The notes: generated by a model from the sequence alone, not told the origin. A stretch of DNA of 64,000 bases from Methylophaga sp. UBA3192 (GCA_002363955.1 DEXE01000006.1:644855-708854), one strand, 5' to 3'; positions 54,940 through 63,261 are shown, numbered from the stretch's first letter. Program-made: numbers and translations.

Positions 54940-55410
54940 ATGAAAACATTTCAGTACGTGACGGTGTTTGTCTGGTTTTATTTATTAAGTGGCTCTGTGA
55001 TGGCAGAGCCGCTCAATCATAAACAGCTAGTCGAACAAGCTTTCAATCAATGGAGTCAGGGCACAGGATCGCCATTTGATTTACTCGAAGCAGATGCACA
55101 ATGGACCATTATGGGGCCGACTGAGTCAGCCAAAACTTATAATCTATCTGACTTCCAGGAGATGGTGATTCAGCCATTTAACAAACGGTTGTCAACGCGA
55201 TTAAAACCTACCGTCCATGCTATTTATCAGGACAGTGAAGAAATCATCATTTTGTTTGAAGCTGAGGCGACCTTGATCAATGGTGAAATTTATCGAAACA
55301 GCTATGCATGGTTTTTTACCATGCAGCAAGGAAAAGTCGTTAATGTCAGAGCAGTGCTTGATTTAAATGCTTACGATGCAGTGATGGCACTTGATGTTAA
55401 CGATGACTGA
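54940..55410 (+). CDS. Secreted SnoaL/NTF2-like protein
   Basis: A 156-aa protein with a cleavable signal peptide (hydrophobic 6-20, then VMAEP). The mature part has the NTF2-fold pattern QLVEQAFNQWSQGTGSPFDLL, then YAWFFTMQQGKVVNVRAVLD. ATG at 54940 is preceded by GGGGCTCAGG; a GTG at 54928 would precede the ribosome site. Adjacent to the SDR gene and probably cotranscribed. The ligand is unknown. Confidence 0.85.
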   Translation: MKTFQYVTVFVWFYLLSGSVMAEPLNHKQLVEQAFNQWSQGTGSPFDLLEADAQWTIMGPTESAKTYNLSDFQEMVIQPFNKRLSTRLKPTVHAIYQDSEEIIILFEAEATLINGEIYRNSYAWFFTMQQGKVVNVRAVLDLNAYDAVMALDVNDD

Positions 55411-55648
55411 AATAGACGTTTAATCTGACAAAACGGTGGTTTGGTCATTTCGGATATTACTTTCGTTGCAGAACATCGCTGATGTAGTCTTTGAGCTATA
55501 TACTGAGTTTCTATTCGGGAACGACTGGCAGGTGGACAGGTCAGTATGTCATCGATAAAAATTTCAAAACTTAAACTCCCGATTGGATATCAGCGTTTTT
55601 ATTCATGGACAGTTTCACGATTACACTTTTTATAAAGGTTTGATTGTC

Positions 55649-56110
55649 ATGATAAAATACAAAAAAGCAGCAGAAGCCGTTGAACGTCTCTCACCTGAAC
55701 AACATTATGTGACCCAGCAATGCGGCACCGAACCGCCGTTTGATAATGCTTATTGGGACAATCACGAAGCCGGTCTTTACGTCGATGTAGTGTCGGGTGA
55801 GCCATTGTTTGCATCAATAGATAAATTTGATAGTGGCACCGGCTGGCCGAGCTTTACCCGCCCAGTGCAGACTGAGAATGTCACCGAAAACTTTGATGAG
55901 AGTCTGGGCATGCGCCGTGTTGAAGTACGCTCAGTGCATGGTGACAGTCATTTAGGTCATGTCTTCCCTGATGGCCCCGAAGAAGCCGGTGGCATGCGTT
56001 ATTGCATCAACTCAGCGTCACTCAGATTTATTCCCGCTGATGAACTGGATATTGAGGGCTATGGAGAATTTAAAAAGCTGTTTTCAGAAACCTTAGGTGA
56101 GACAAAATGA
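55649..56110 (+). CDS. msrB: Methionine-R-sulfoxide reductase, zinc-free form
   Basis: Reduces R-sulfoxide of methionine in oxidised proteins. The catalytic Cys119 is in MRYCINSASLRF; the substrate loop FDSGTGWPSFTRP is complete, as is HGDSHLGHVF. The CxxC pair that holds zinc in many MsrB enzymes is absent (VDVVSGEPLFAS at that point), so this is a zinc-free form. ATG at 55649 is used; an upstream TTG frame adds residues without similarity. It overlaps msrA by four bases. Confidence 0.94.
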   Translation: MIKYKKAAEAVERLSPEQHYVTQQCGTEPPFDNAYWDNHEAGLYVDVVSGEPLFASIDKFDSGTGWPSFTRPVQTENVTENFDESLGMRRVEVRSVHGDSHLGHVFPDGPEEAGGMRYCINSASLRFIPADELDIEGYGEFKKLFSETLGETK

Positions 56111-56607
56111 GCGAGTCAAATACCGAACGAGCCGTATTGGCCGGTGGCTGCTTCTGGGGTATGCAGGATTTACTTCGTAAATTACCGGGTGTGATCTCAT
56201 CGCGAGTCGGCTATACCGGCGGCGATATTCCAAATGCCACTTATCCAAACCATGGCACCCATGCTGAAGGCATTGAGATCCTCTTTAATCCTGAGCAGAT
56301 TACTTACCGACAGTTACTGGAATTTTTCTTCCAGATTCACGATCCGACCACGCCAAATCAACAAGGCAATGATCGAGGAATGAGTTATCGCTCAGCGATT
56401 TATTACACCAACGATGAACAAGCCGAAATTGCCAAGCAGACGATTGAGGATGTAAATCAATCCGGAATATGGCCCGGCAAAGTCGTCACCGAAGTAGAAC
56501 CCGTCGGAGATTTCTGGGAAGCCGAACCAGAACATCAGGATTATCTGCAACATTATCCAACCGGATACACCTGCCATTACATTCGACCGGATTGGAAGCT
56601 GTCTTAA
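56107..56607 (+). CDS. msrA: Methionine-S-sulfoxide reductase
   Basis: Reduces the S-epimer of methionine sulfoxide. The catalytic Cys15 is in AGGCFWGMQDL; VGYTGGD and NHGTHAEGIEI supply the other active-site residues. The 166-aa chain is the short MsrA form without the N-terminal extension of E. coli. The ATGA overlap with msrB means the two are produced together. Confidence 0.95.
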   Translation: MSESNTERAVLAGGCFWGMQDLLRKLPGVISSRVGYTGGDIPNATYPNHGTHAEGIEILFNPEQITYRQLLEFFFQIHDPTTPNQQGNDRGMSYRSAIYYTNDEQAEIAKQTIEDVNQSGIWPGKVVTEVEPVGDFWEAEPEHQDYLQHYPTGYTCHYIRPDWKLS

Positions 56608-56667
56608 GAAAAGAATTGGTTTTATTGATTGAGCCAGCCTCGACTCTATTCTAGAAATAATTTTTCT

Positions 56668-56700
56668 GATCAGTTGTTGCACTTTTAGCAACAACTGATC
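56668..56700. terminator. Hairpin between convergent msrA and HEPN genes
   Basis: GATCAGTTGTTGC and GCAACAACTGATC pair perfectly (13 bp) with a 7-base loop. T-rich sequence follows on both strands, so it can act both ways. Confidence 0.8.
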
Positions 56701-56701
56701 G

Positions 56702-57127
56702 TTATTTTACAATTGGCCCCAACTCTTCAACCAACGTTAATAACTCTTTCGTTATAGCAATCAATTCATCCAGTAGCTGTGGTGTAATTTCCAGGTGACC
56801 TTCATATTCAGCAAGATTGCGTTGCTTGTGACATTTATCTAAAACTCGCCACTTGCTAGTTGTCATGCCTACAGTGTGTTCCAAACACTGAAACACCAGA
56901 TAACGATTGTCTGAACGGTATCCATGCCAACGCATCGCCGCCAAAGATAAAGCATGTGCTGCACCATAAGCTAATGAAAAACGACTATCGTCGGATAAGC
57001 TTTCCACATTGGCATCCTGCAAACGACGTTTGGCAGAAATCACCATGCCATCAAACTCTTTTTGATCAGCAGGTTCTATTTTTAAATTGTTGGTTTTTAC
57101 CAGGTTATCCAGATGTACTAATGTCAT
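56702..57127 (-). CDS. HEPN-domain-like protein (toxin candidate)
   Basis: A 141-aa all-helical protein downstream of the nucleotidyltransferase gene, overlapping it by 23 bases. The size, position and the helical pattern (SLAYGAAHALSLAAMRWHGYRS, then KCHKQRNLAEYEGHL) match the HEPN partner of MNT-HEPN pairs. The RNase motif Rx4-6H is not clear: the sequence KCHKQRNLAEYEG has RN with no His at the end, so toxicity is doubtful. A DUF86-like or HI0074-like substrate-binding subunit is the alternative. Confidence 0.7.
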   Translation of the reverse strand: MTLVHLDNLVKTNNLKIEPADQKEFDGMVISAKRRLQDANVESLSDDSRFSLAYGAAHALSLAAMRWHGYRSDNRYLVFQCLEHTVGMTTSKWRVLDKCHKQRNLAEYEGHLEITPQLLDELIAITKELLTLVEELGPIVK

Positions 57128-57704
57128 TTTCTGATCCCTTCAGCCATATCTTCGGTTGGTCCATTACCTTTGAAATAAATGCATTATCTTCCTGCCATTT
57201 CTGTTTGAACTGCTCTAATTCATAAACAGAAGGATTGATAGGTCGCGATAAAGTCTTTTCAGCGTCAACAAGACATTCCATCAAGTCCGCATAAGCCAAC
57301 TTATCAGAAATAACCAGCAGATCAATATCACTTTTGGCTGTTGCCTCGCCCTTTGCGACGGAACCATAGATAAAGGCACATAAAATCTGTCCATCAATGG
57401 AGGTTAAAGCCTGGCGAACGACATCAGCTACACCGAATGTCTTTGTTGTAATCGACACCAGCTCGTTGAATATTGGATTATCTGGGTTTGCTTGATAGTG
57501 CTGTTGATTTCCTTCTTTCGAGCTAATCAATATTCCAGCGTTGGTGAGTTTTTCCAATTCCCTTGTAACCGTGCCCCGGCCCATCGCAGCCATGCGAACA
57601 ATCTCGTTCGTATAAAAACTTTTATCAGGTTTGCCATATAACAAACCCAGCACACGTTGCTGTGTTTTTGTAAACAATGCTTCAGTGATAGAGGTAACGG
57701 ACAT
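57105..57704 (-). CDS. Winged-HTH fused to MNT nucleotidyltransferase
   Basis: A 199-aa fusion. Residues about 8-75 are a winged helix (RVLGLLYGKPDKSFYTNEIV, then GRGTVTRELEKLTNAG), and about 95-190 a minimal nucleotidyltransferase with GSVAKGEATAKSDIDLLVI, the intact GS...DxD active site. MNT partners are known to AMPylate HEPN toxins. The HTH allows autoregulation through the inverted repeat directly upstream. It lies just outside the tmRNA-linked island. Confidence 0.85.
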   Translation of the reverse strand: MSVTSITEALFTKTQQRVLGLLYGKPDKSFYTNEIVRMAAMGRGTVTRELEKLTNAGILISSKEGNQQHYQANPDNPIFNELVSITTKTFGVADVVRQALTSIDGQILCAFIYGSVAKGEATAKSDIDLLVISDKLAYADLMECLVDAEKTLSRPINPSVYELEQFKQKWQEDNAFISKVMDQPKIWLKGSENDISTSG

Positions 57705-57719
57705 ACAACACCATTAATA

Positions 57720-57761
57720 AAATACCCAATATGGGTACTATAATCCCCATATTGGGTATTT
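57720..57761. promoter_or_regulatory. 16-bp perfect inverted repeat operator
   Basis: AAATACCCAATATGGG pairs perfectly with CCCATATTGGGTATTT across a ten-base spacer that contains TATAAT (plus) and TATAGT (minus). Each arm is itself nearly palindromic (ACCCAATATGGGT), so there may be two adjacent dimer sites. It starts 16 bases before the HTH-nucleotidyltransferase start codon and is probably the site of autorepression. Confidence 0.75.
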
Positions 57762-57924
57762 ACAATATTGATTTAGTTCTCTCGAAAAATAAGCAAACAA
57801 AACAATCTGTTTTCCAAAGTCCTTGTTTATGTTCCATACGTTAATTTCAGTGCTACATAAGGTTTGTGAAATTAAGATATTAATATGTTGAGGAATATCA
57901 TTTAATTTTGAGCAAACTTCAGGC

Positions 57925-57950
57925 ACAAAAAAACCACCTAAAGGTGGTTT
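57925..57950 (-). terminator. Terminator at the distal end of the island
   Basis: On the minus strand, AACCACCT / AGGTGGTT with a short loop is followed by seven T. Nearly the same terminator follows ssrA at 63209-63232. Confidence 0.8.
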
Positions 57951-57960
57951 ATTTTTGTTT

Positions 57961-57979
57961 TGGTGGGGCGGCGCCAATC
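57961..57979 (-). repeat. Distal attachment-site-like repeat of the tmRNA 3' end
   Basis: Minus-strand GATTGGCGCCGCCCCACCA resembles the spliced tmRNA 3' end, GATTCCCGCCGCCTCCACCA, with two mismatches and one missing base. The terminator hairpin repeated after it extends the likeness to about 50 bp. Together with 63245-63261 it brackets the island. It includes the GATT that spans the intron insertion point, uninterrupted. Confidence 0.7.
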
Positions 57980-58263
57980 TAATAGACAATTAAGTCGTTG
58001 ATATTATTAATGGATAAATCAATAAATATTTAGTTGCTCCACACAAATTAATCTGACTATTGATATCTTTATGGTATAGAAAAATTCCATAACCTGCTAA
58101 GCGTTTGGGTATTCAGCTTATCTCAAAGTCAACTTTAAGCAAACAGGGCGATAGACTTAGGTTGTATGGTATTAATCCCCAAGAGCAAGTATTAAAAATT
58201 GGGCTTGTCTTATAGTCAATCTGTTATAAAGTGGAGAACATGAAATTTTAAACAGGCTGAAAA
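57980..58263. other. Leader region of the Hachiman genes
   Basis: About 280 A/T-rich bases with no gene I can support. A TATAAA at 58225-58230, just before GTGGAGAACATG and the hamA start, could be a -10 element, but no well-spaced -35 is evident. No palindrome stands out here. Confidence 0.4.
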
Positions 58264-59163
58264 ATGGACTTACACCTTCAACCGCAATTCAAAAATGCCT
58301 CCGACCTAAAAAAAATCCTAAAAGAGGTGAACGTTACTTTGACGCTTGAAGATGGTCGCGAGATAAAAACGTTAGTGGTCTATTTGCCGCTATCATCTGG
58401 GAAATCATCTCATTCAGAATTTTTTGAAAAAGTTAAAGAGGCTATATTATTCAATTTCGTTTTTACCTGCACTGAAATAGAAAAAAATCTTGGAATACAA
58501 AATAAACAATCTGCTGAAAAGCTCTTTCAGAAGGCAGCAAGGAAATTAAGTCAACATACAGCACAAGGTGAACTAGGTGAACTTATCCTGTTCACTCTTT
58601 TGGATATCTACTTTCAGGCTCCAAAAATTCTAAGTAAAGTATCAATGAAAACAAGTCGAAGAATGCCAGTCTATGGAGCTGATGCTGTTCATGGTCAATT
58701 CTATGATGGCGAATTCGTATTATTTTTAGGTGAATCAAAATTACACGCTGATTTTAAAGGCGCTGCTTCAAGCTCTGCCGTATCAATTAAAAGTGCTAAA
58801 GAAAAATATATTCAAGAATTTGACTTGATTGAAAGCCACATGGACTTCCCAAATATAAATGAAGAATTGGAGTCAATACTACTGGATCTATTAGATCCAT
58901 TTTCTGAAAAGGACTTATCAGATCTAATCCATTCACCTTGTTTTATAGGTTTTTCTGAACCCGATCTTATTTCTAATGCGTTGTCAGAAGAGGACTTTGT
59001 AGATAAATATACTGAGCTCGCGAAGACATATATTTACGAATTCTTTAATCAAATAGAAAAGCAAGAAATTGGTATCGATAAAACAGCCATTTTAATGCTC
59101 CCTTTTTCATGTGTTAACAATTTAGTTACTGAATTCATTGAATATATGGGAATTGAAAAATGA
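58264..59163 (+). CDS. hamA: Hachiman effector HamA (DUF1837)
   Basis: Nuclease-like subunit of the Hachiman anti-phage system. The 299-aa chain has the DUF1837 pattern: GELGEL at 102-107, Asp140 in YGADAVHGQF and GESK at 156-159, which together form a PD-(D/E)XK-type metal site. Published work describes HamA as a DNase held inactive by HamB and released upon sensing damaged or phage DNA. Stop and the hamB ATG overlap by four bases, so the two are coupled. It is A/T-rich and lies in the island. Confidence 0.9.
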   Translation: MDLHLQPQFKNASDLKKILKEVNVTLTLEDGREIKTLVVYLPLSSGKSSHSEFFEKVKEAILFNFVFTCTEIEKNLGIQNKQSAEKLFQKAARKLSQHTAQGELGELILFTLLDIYFQAPKILSKVSMKTSRRMPVYGADAVHGQFYDGEFVLFLGESKLHADFKGAASSSAVSIKSAKEKYIQEFDLIESHMDFPNINEELESILLDLLDPFSEKDLSDLIHSPCFIGFSEPDLISNALSEEDFVDKYTELAKTYIYEFFNQIEKQEIGIDKTAILMLPFSCVNNLVTEFIEYMGIEK

Positions 59164-61670
59164 CCGCTTTTCTTAATAAACTTGCTATCAAGATTAACGA
59201 AAGCGAGGGTTATCAAAATGCTGCCAATTTCCTTTTCGATGCTTATATATCTGACTTAATTGGCGAAAAAATAAACCTTGAAAAGAGCGATATCAAAAAG
59301 TTAATATTTTCATCTCAAGTATTCTATAAATCTGATGATAGAAAATTAAATAATGAAGGCGCTATACTTCTTTCTATGATGTTGGATATTTGTGCTGATG
59401 AATATCCTGACTTAGTTCCTATTGCAAATAGTGTATTCGTAAACGCTGGCGACTTTCCAAATATAGCGTTATTGTCTCGACGCCACCCAGAACTTAAATT
59501 TACCTATAATTTTTATTCTGAAGCTCAAATGGATTTTAGACTGTCTCTTAACACGGTCGAAGAGCTTGACTTCCCACTAACAGATTTCCAACGTTCGCTA
59601 TGGGAAGATTTACGTTCAGATAAGGATGTTATAACTTCTGCGCCTACTTCTGCAGGTAAAACCCACATAATTTTAAATTACTTGTTAAATCGAGTAGCAA
59701 AGAGTGATGGTTCATTTGCCGCTATTATTGTTCCCACAAGAGCATTGATAACTGAAGTTGCTGGAAAAATATATGAACTGGCAAAAAATTATAATTTTGA
59801 TGATGAAATAGAAATTTGCACTGTTCCCAGAGATGGTAGCTTTGGAGCCAAAACTTTTTTTGTAATGACACAAGAACGTTTGCATGAAGTTTTACTAAGA
59901 GGAGATTTATCATTTGACTATTTATTCATTGATGAAGCACACAACATTGTAGAAAACAATCGCGGCGTACTCCTTCATCTTACGATTGAAAAAATGTTGG
60001 AGGATAGCTTCCCTCAAATCATAATCAGCATGCCGTCATCAATCTATCAAAACTCTTACTCTTCAATCTTTAGTGATATTGAGTTTAAAAAGGAAATAAC
60101 CGAACACTCTCCAGTGGCAAAAATAATTATGGAAGTTGTACCTAAAGGAAAAGAGCTAATCATTTCAAGGTATAACTCTAATAACTTAAAAAAAATTAAT
60201 AAGACATTTAAAGGTACAAAATTAGCAGAAATTGTTTATCGATTAGGTAGTGGTCAGAGCAATATCATCTATCGAAACAGAACTGATTATTGTGAAAATT
60301 TAGCCAATGATATTTCTGATCTTATTCCTGTTTATGAGAACTCTCCTCTACTAAATGAAGCTGCTGATTATGTTCAACAATTCATTCACAAGGATTTTTC
60401 CTTAGCTGAAAATTTGAGAAAAGGGATAGCGTTTCATTATGGACCACTTCCTAGCTCTATTCGAATTATGGTTGAGAACCTTGCGAAAGAGGGAGTAATC
60501 AAATTTATTGCTTGTACAAGTACGCTTGCTGAAGGTGTGAATTTGCCAGCAAAAAATCTCTTTTTAGATGACCCTTATCAACCAATTCCTAGACAACCTT
60601 CAGAACGTATAGAAAATGTGTCTATAAGTAATATCACTGGACGAGCGGGAAGAATGCTTCAGCATTTTTCCGGAAATATTTTTCTTATAAAACCCAATAG
60701 CTGGAAATTTCAAGATTATTTTGATGATGTTGAGATAGATGAACAAAAAATTCCTACGTACTTCAAGTCATTAAATGAAGATCTTAGTAGAGTAATGATT
60801 GCATTGAGTGGAACATATAATCATGAGGAACGCGATCAATATCATCTGTACACAATAGCTAACAAGTTGATTAAGGAGTTTGCCAACAATAATCTAGATA
60901 AAACTTTAAATGCTAAAGAATTGAATATAACTAGTCGCGAACGTAGACTTCTCCAAGAAAGTATTAATTCAGCATACAATGATCTCGTAGTACCCCCATT
61001 CACTTTAGAAGCCAATCCCACCGTTGGCTATATCCAACAAAATAAGCTTTACAATTCGCTCTATCAAGAAGAAAAATATGAAGCTTGGACCTTACCCCAT
61101 CCAAATGCTCCTGGACTATATCAAACACTTCTAAACATTTGTGAAAGGTTAAATTTACAAGGTGTTTACATACCCACGGAAAATTACTCACTCAGATATA
61201 TATGTCGAATCACGGTCAAATGGATTCGCGGTAACAGTCTCAAAGATATTATTTCTGATCAAATAGAATGGGATAGGGCTTACGCTGTTAATGAATCAAA
61301 GTCTGTTCCCAGTGTAAATAGATCAGTTAGAAATGTGATTAACGTAATCAACAATGACATAAGGTTCCGATTGTCAAATGCTTTACGTTGCTACCACACC
61401 TTGCTCGATTCTGTTTTAGTAAATAAAAAAATCGACATGACTAACATAAAAATTCATTCATATATCGAGATTGGAGCGTGTGAAGATCAAATGATTGCTC
61501 TAATTAATATGGGTCTATCTAGAGAAGCGGCTAAAGAAATAAACGATCACTTATTAGAGAATGAGACCATTGCTTCATCTCAAGAATTATTTGAACTGCA
61601 CAAATCTGGCAAGTTAGTAGACCGTATACATGCAGTCACTAATAAAGAACTTGTTGAATTATTTAGTTAG
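59160..61670 (+). CDS. hamB: Hachiman helicase HamB
   Basis: Superfamily 2 helicase subunit of Hachiman, 836 aa. Walker A is APTSAGKT at 161-168, Walker B DEAH at 258-261 (FLFIDEAHNIV-type context), and motif VI GRAGR at 494-498 in NITGRAGRM. N-terminal 130 residues and the C-terminal 250 are system-specific and hold no motif I recognise. All helicase motifs are intact, so the system appears functional. Its end overlaps by four bases with the gene on the opposite strand. Confidence 0.92.
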   Translation: MTAFLNKLAIKINESEGYQNAANFLFDAYISDLIGEKINLEKSDIKKLIFSSQVFYKSDDRKLNNEGAILLSMMLDICADEYPDLVPIANSVFVNAGDFPNIALLSRRHPELKFTYNFYSEAQMDFRLSLNTVEELDFPLTDFQRSLWEDLRSDKDVITSAPTSAGKTHIILNYLLNRVAKSDGSFAAIIVPTRALITEVAGKIYELAKNYNFDDEIEICTVPRDGSFGAKTFFVMTQERLHEVLLRGDLSFDYLFIDEAHNIVENNRGVLLHLTIEKMLEDSFPQIIISMPSSIYQNSYSSIFSDIEFKKEITEHSPVAKIIMEVVPKGKELIISRYNSNNLKKINKTFKGTKLAEIVYRLGSGQSNIIYRNRTDYCENLANDISDLIPVYENSPLLNEAADYVQQFIHKDFSLAENLRKGIAFHYGPLPSSIRIMVENLAKEGVIKFIACTSTLAEGVNLPAKNLFLDDPYQPIPRQPSERIENVSISNITGRAGRMLQHFSGNIFLIKPNSWKFQDYFDDVEIDEQKIPTYFKSLNEDLSRVMIALSGTYNHEERDQYHLYTIANKLIKEFANNNLDKTLNAKELNITSRERRLLQESINSAYNDLVVPPFTLEANPTVGYIQQNKLYNSLYQEEKYEAWTLPHPNAPGLYQTLLNICERLNLQGVYIPTENYSLRYICRITVKWIRGNSLKDIISDQIEWDRAYAVNESKSVPSVNRSVRNVINVINNDIRFRLSNALRCYHTLLDSVLVNKKIDMTNIKIHSYIEIGACEDQMIALINMGLSREAAKEINDHLLENETIASSQELFELHKSGKLVDRIHAVTNKELVELFS

Positions 61671-62533
61671 ACACATTCCTCTAAATACTTTGACAAAGCT
61701 TCCGTTAAGATTACAACTGATGAATTTTCATCTATAAATTTGTTTCTGGTAGTAAGTTGTGTTCGATAATCGAAGAAAGCATTTACAAAATCTAATTGTA
61801 TTAGAGTACCGTCCGTGTTTATGCCTTTTAGTTTAAGCACTGTACATCCATCATGATCAGACAAATAATTAACTATTTCTAAAACATTTTCTTTCGACAA
61901 TGACTTTTCAGAAGCATTAAACTCTAGATCCAAAGACAATTGCATATTATTCTCAATATATGGAGCTGAACTTAAATTTTTTATGAGTTCTGGTGCATCA
62001 CTTGATATATCTGAAAGAGAAGAAGAATTGATTTTAAAGTGGAGACTGCTGTAGGCAGGTAGTTCATTAAGAGTAGAAAACTCTTTTTCTTTAGGTATTA
62101 GATTCAGCTTTAATTTACTAAGACGATCATTCTTAAACTGCTCTAACATAGTTTTTCCTACTGTTTTTAAACTTCCACTAGGTCCAGAAGTAAATCCTAG
62201 GAGAATCTTTTTGCTAGGCACAACAAAAAAGAAGTAAGGGTCACCTATGATCCCCTGATTTAAAGAAATTCCTGTGATTGTTCCATCACTAGTTGCTTTT
62301 GTTTGCCATGTATTACGCTCTTTAACTACAGTTACTGCATATGAGGAGATGTCCAAAACCTTTGAGTCTTGTGATAATTTTATTAAGTGCTTCGCGTTCC
62401 TTACATTAAAAATTCTGGATCTAAGGTTAGAACTTAGGCTAGTTAATATTCCTGCTTCAAAGTTTTCAAAAAAGCTATCATCCGCTTCTATAGAAAAGAA
62501 GCGAACTACAATAGTCTTATTTATTCGGTTCAT
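61667..62533 (-). CDS. Unrecognised island protein, convergent with hamB
   Basis: A 288-aa protein with no family that I recognise. ATG at 62533 was chosen over a TTG at 62572. No signal peptide or membrane helix. The middle has FFFVVPSKKILLGFTSGPSG followed by GKTMLEQFKNDRLSKLKLNL, an order of strand, loop and helix; the C-terminal half is acidic and strand-rich, with KLKGINTDGTLIQLDFVNAF. A/T-rich, like hamAB. Its stop codon overlaps the hamB stop region by four bases, which is unusually tight for unrelated cargo. Possible defence-related or self-protection gene; function not established. Confidence 0.7.
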   Translation of the reverse strand: MNRINKTIVVRFFSIEADDSFFENFEAGILTSLSSNLRSRIFNVRNAKHLIKLSQDSKVLDISSYAVTVVKERNTWQTKATSDGTITGISLNQGIIGDPYFFFVVPSKKILLGFTSGPSGSLKTVGKTMLEQFKNDRLSKLKLNLIPKEKEFSTLNELPAYSSLHFKINSSSLSDISSDAPELIKNLSSAPYIENNMQLSLDLEFNASEKSLSKENVLEIVNYLSDHDGCTVLKLKGINTDGTLIQLDFVNAFFDYRTQLTTRNKFIDENSSVVILTEALSKYLEECV

Positions 62534-62832
62534 ATTCTCTATCCAGATGAGATTTGTTTTAGTGAACTCCAAAAGCTGTACTATATAGAATACTCGTTAG
62601 AGTATCGAACTACTTCGTACAGTTATTGACAGAACTCCAAGTAAAAGCGGGCGAATCACCTAGCCCGTGAAATTTCCCATGTGTGTGGTCTTGTATTGAT
62701 TCTCTTTAATTACTCCCGCAGAACCGCCTGATTGGACGGTTTTTACGCGCGCAATCATCACCACCCATCGCTTCAAGATATTCATCACATTTCGAATCAG
62801 CATCAGCTTTTCGGGCTAGCTCGATAATCGAT
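62534..62832. other. Intergenic region with degenerate endonuclease remnant
   Basis: About 300 bases. A 60-codon frame on the minus strand (62706-62888) overlaps the end of the LAGLIDADG ORF in another frame; it may be a decayed continuation but shows no LAGLIDADG-family C-terminal pattern. A GCGGGC / GCCCGT short hairpin lies near 62649-62671. Nothing else is recognised. Confidence 0.35.
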
Positions 62833-63129
62833 TCAGGATCCTCGCTTGGAACCAAGCAAACTAAGTGCTTGCCGATTGTAAATGGCATAAGTGAAGCTCG
62901 GGGAATGATGTGTTTTTATCGTTTTCTTTGACGTGATTTTTCCTGTCCCCACCACTTCAAGCACATAGTCTAAAAGATATTTTTCTGTGCTACTTATACT
63001 CACGGCTAACTGCCGATATTCATTTTTATGTTTTCGACATAATGTGACAGTACCTTCACCATCTATCAGTCCAGCAATGTAGGCAGCAATCGGCGGGGTA
63101 AGTTGTTTAGTCGTTTTATAGATAGCCAT
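62833..63129 (-). pseudogene. LAGLIDADG homing endonuclease, truncated
   Basis: A 98-aa ORF with the LAGLIDADG motif at 17-26 (YIAGLIDGEG), followed by TVTLCRKHKNEYRQLAVSIS, then TEKYLLDYVLEVVGTGKI and YAIYNRQALSLL. This is the layout of the N-terminal two thirds of single-motif endonucleases (usually about 130-165 aa). It then stops, where a helix with a PYL-type segment is expected, so it is probably frameshifted or truncated. It lies 116 bases downstream of tmRNA, outside the intron. Confidence 0.8.
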
Positions 63130-63208
63130 CCTTGGTTCTCAAAACTGATTTACATGCTTTGCATAATAATGAGTTAAATCCCTTTAATTCAAGCTCAGAG
63201 CCCAGAAA

Positions 63209-63232
63209 CAAAAAAACCACCCGAAGGTGGTT
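63209..63232 (-). terminator. Terminator of ssrA
   Basis: On the minus strand, AACCACC / GGTGGTT with a TTCG loop is followed by a run of T, just after the tmRNA CCA end. Confidence 0.85.
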
Positions 63233-63244
63233 GTTTTGACTATA

Positions 63245-63261
63245 TGGTGGAGGCGGCGGGA
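63245..63261 (-). other. ssrA: tmRNA 3' exon, proximal attachment site of the island
   Basis: Minus-strand TCCCGCCGCCTCCACCA, from the intron 3' splice site to the CCA. It completes the T-arm and acceptor stem. It is also the presumed site where an integrase joined the island, since the distal repeat copies it. Confidence 0.75.

Larger units (their letters stand above)
57980..63244. mobile_element. ssrA-linked genomic island with Hachiman genes
   Basis: The 5.3-kb segment between the distal repeat and the tmRNA 3' end. It contains hamA and hamB, an unrecognised gene and a truncated LAGLIDADG ORF. It is visibly more A/T-rich than the neighbouring core genes. tmRNA 3' ends are well-known integrase targets. 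No integrase is present inside, so the element has either lost it or was mobilised in trans. Boundaries are inferred from the direct repeats. Confidence 0.65.

Noticed and set aside
57961..57979. Possible tRNA gene ending in CCACCA
   Set aside because: No T-arm, anticodon arm or matching 5' acceptor strand lies upstream on the minus strand. It fits better as a copy of the tmRNA 3' end.
62706..62888. 60-aa frame overlapping the endonuclease ORF
   Set aside because: It has no LAGLIDADG-family C-terminal pattern and no ribosome site. At most it is a decayed remnant.
57980..63244. Integrase or transposase within the island
   Set aside because: I read all frames and found none, so the island call rests on repeats, composition and position only.
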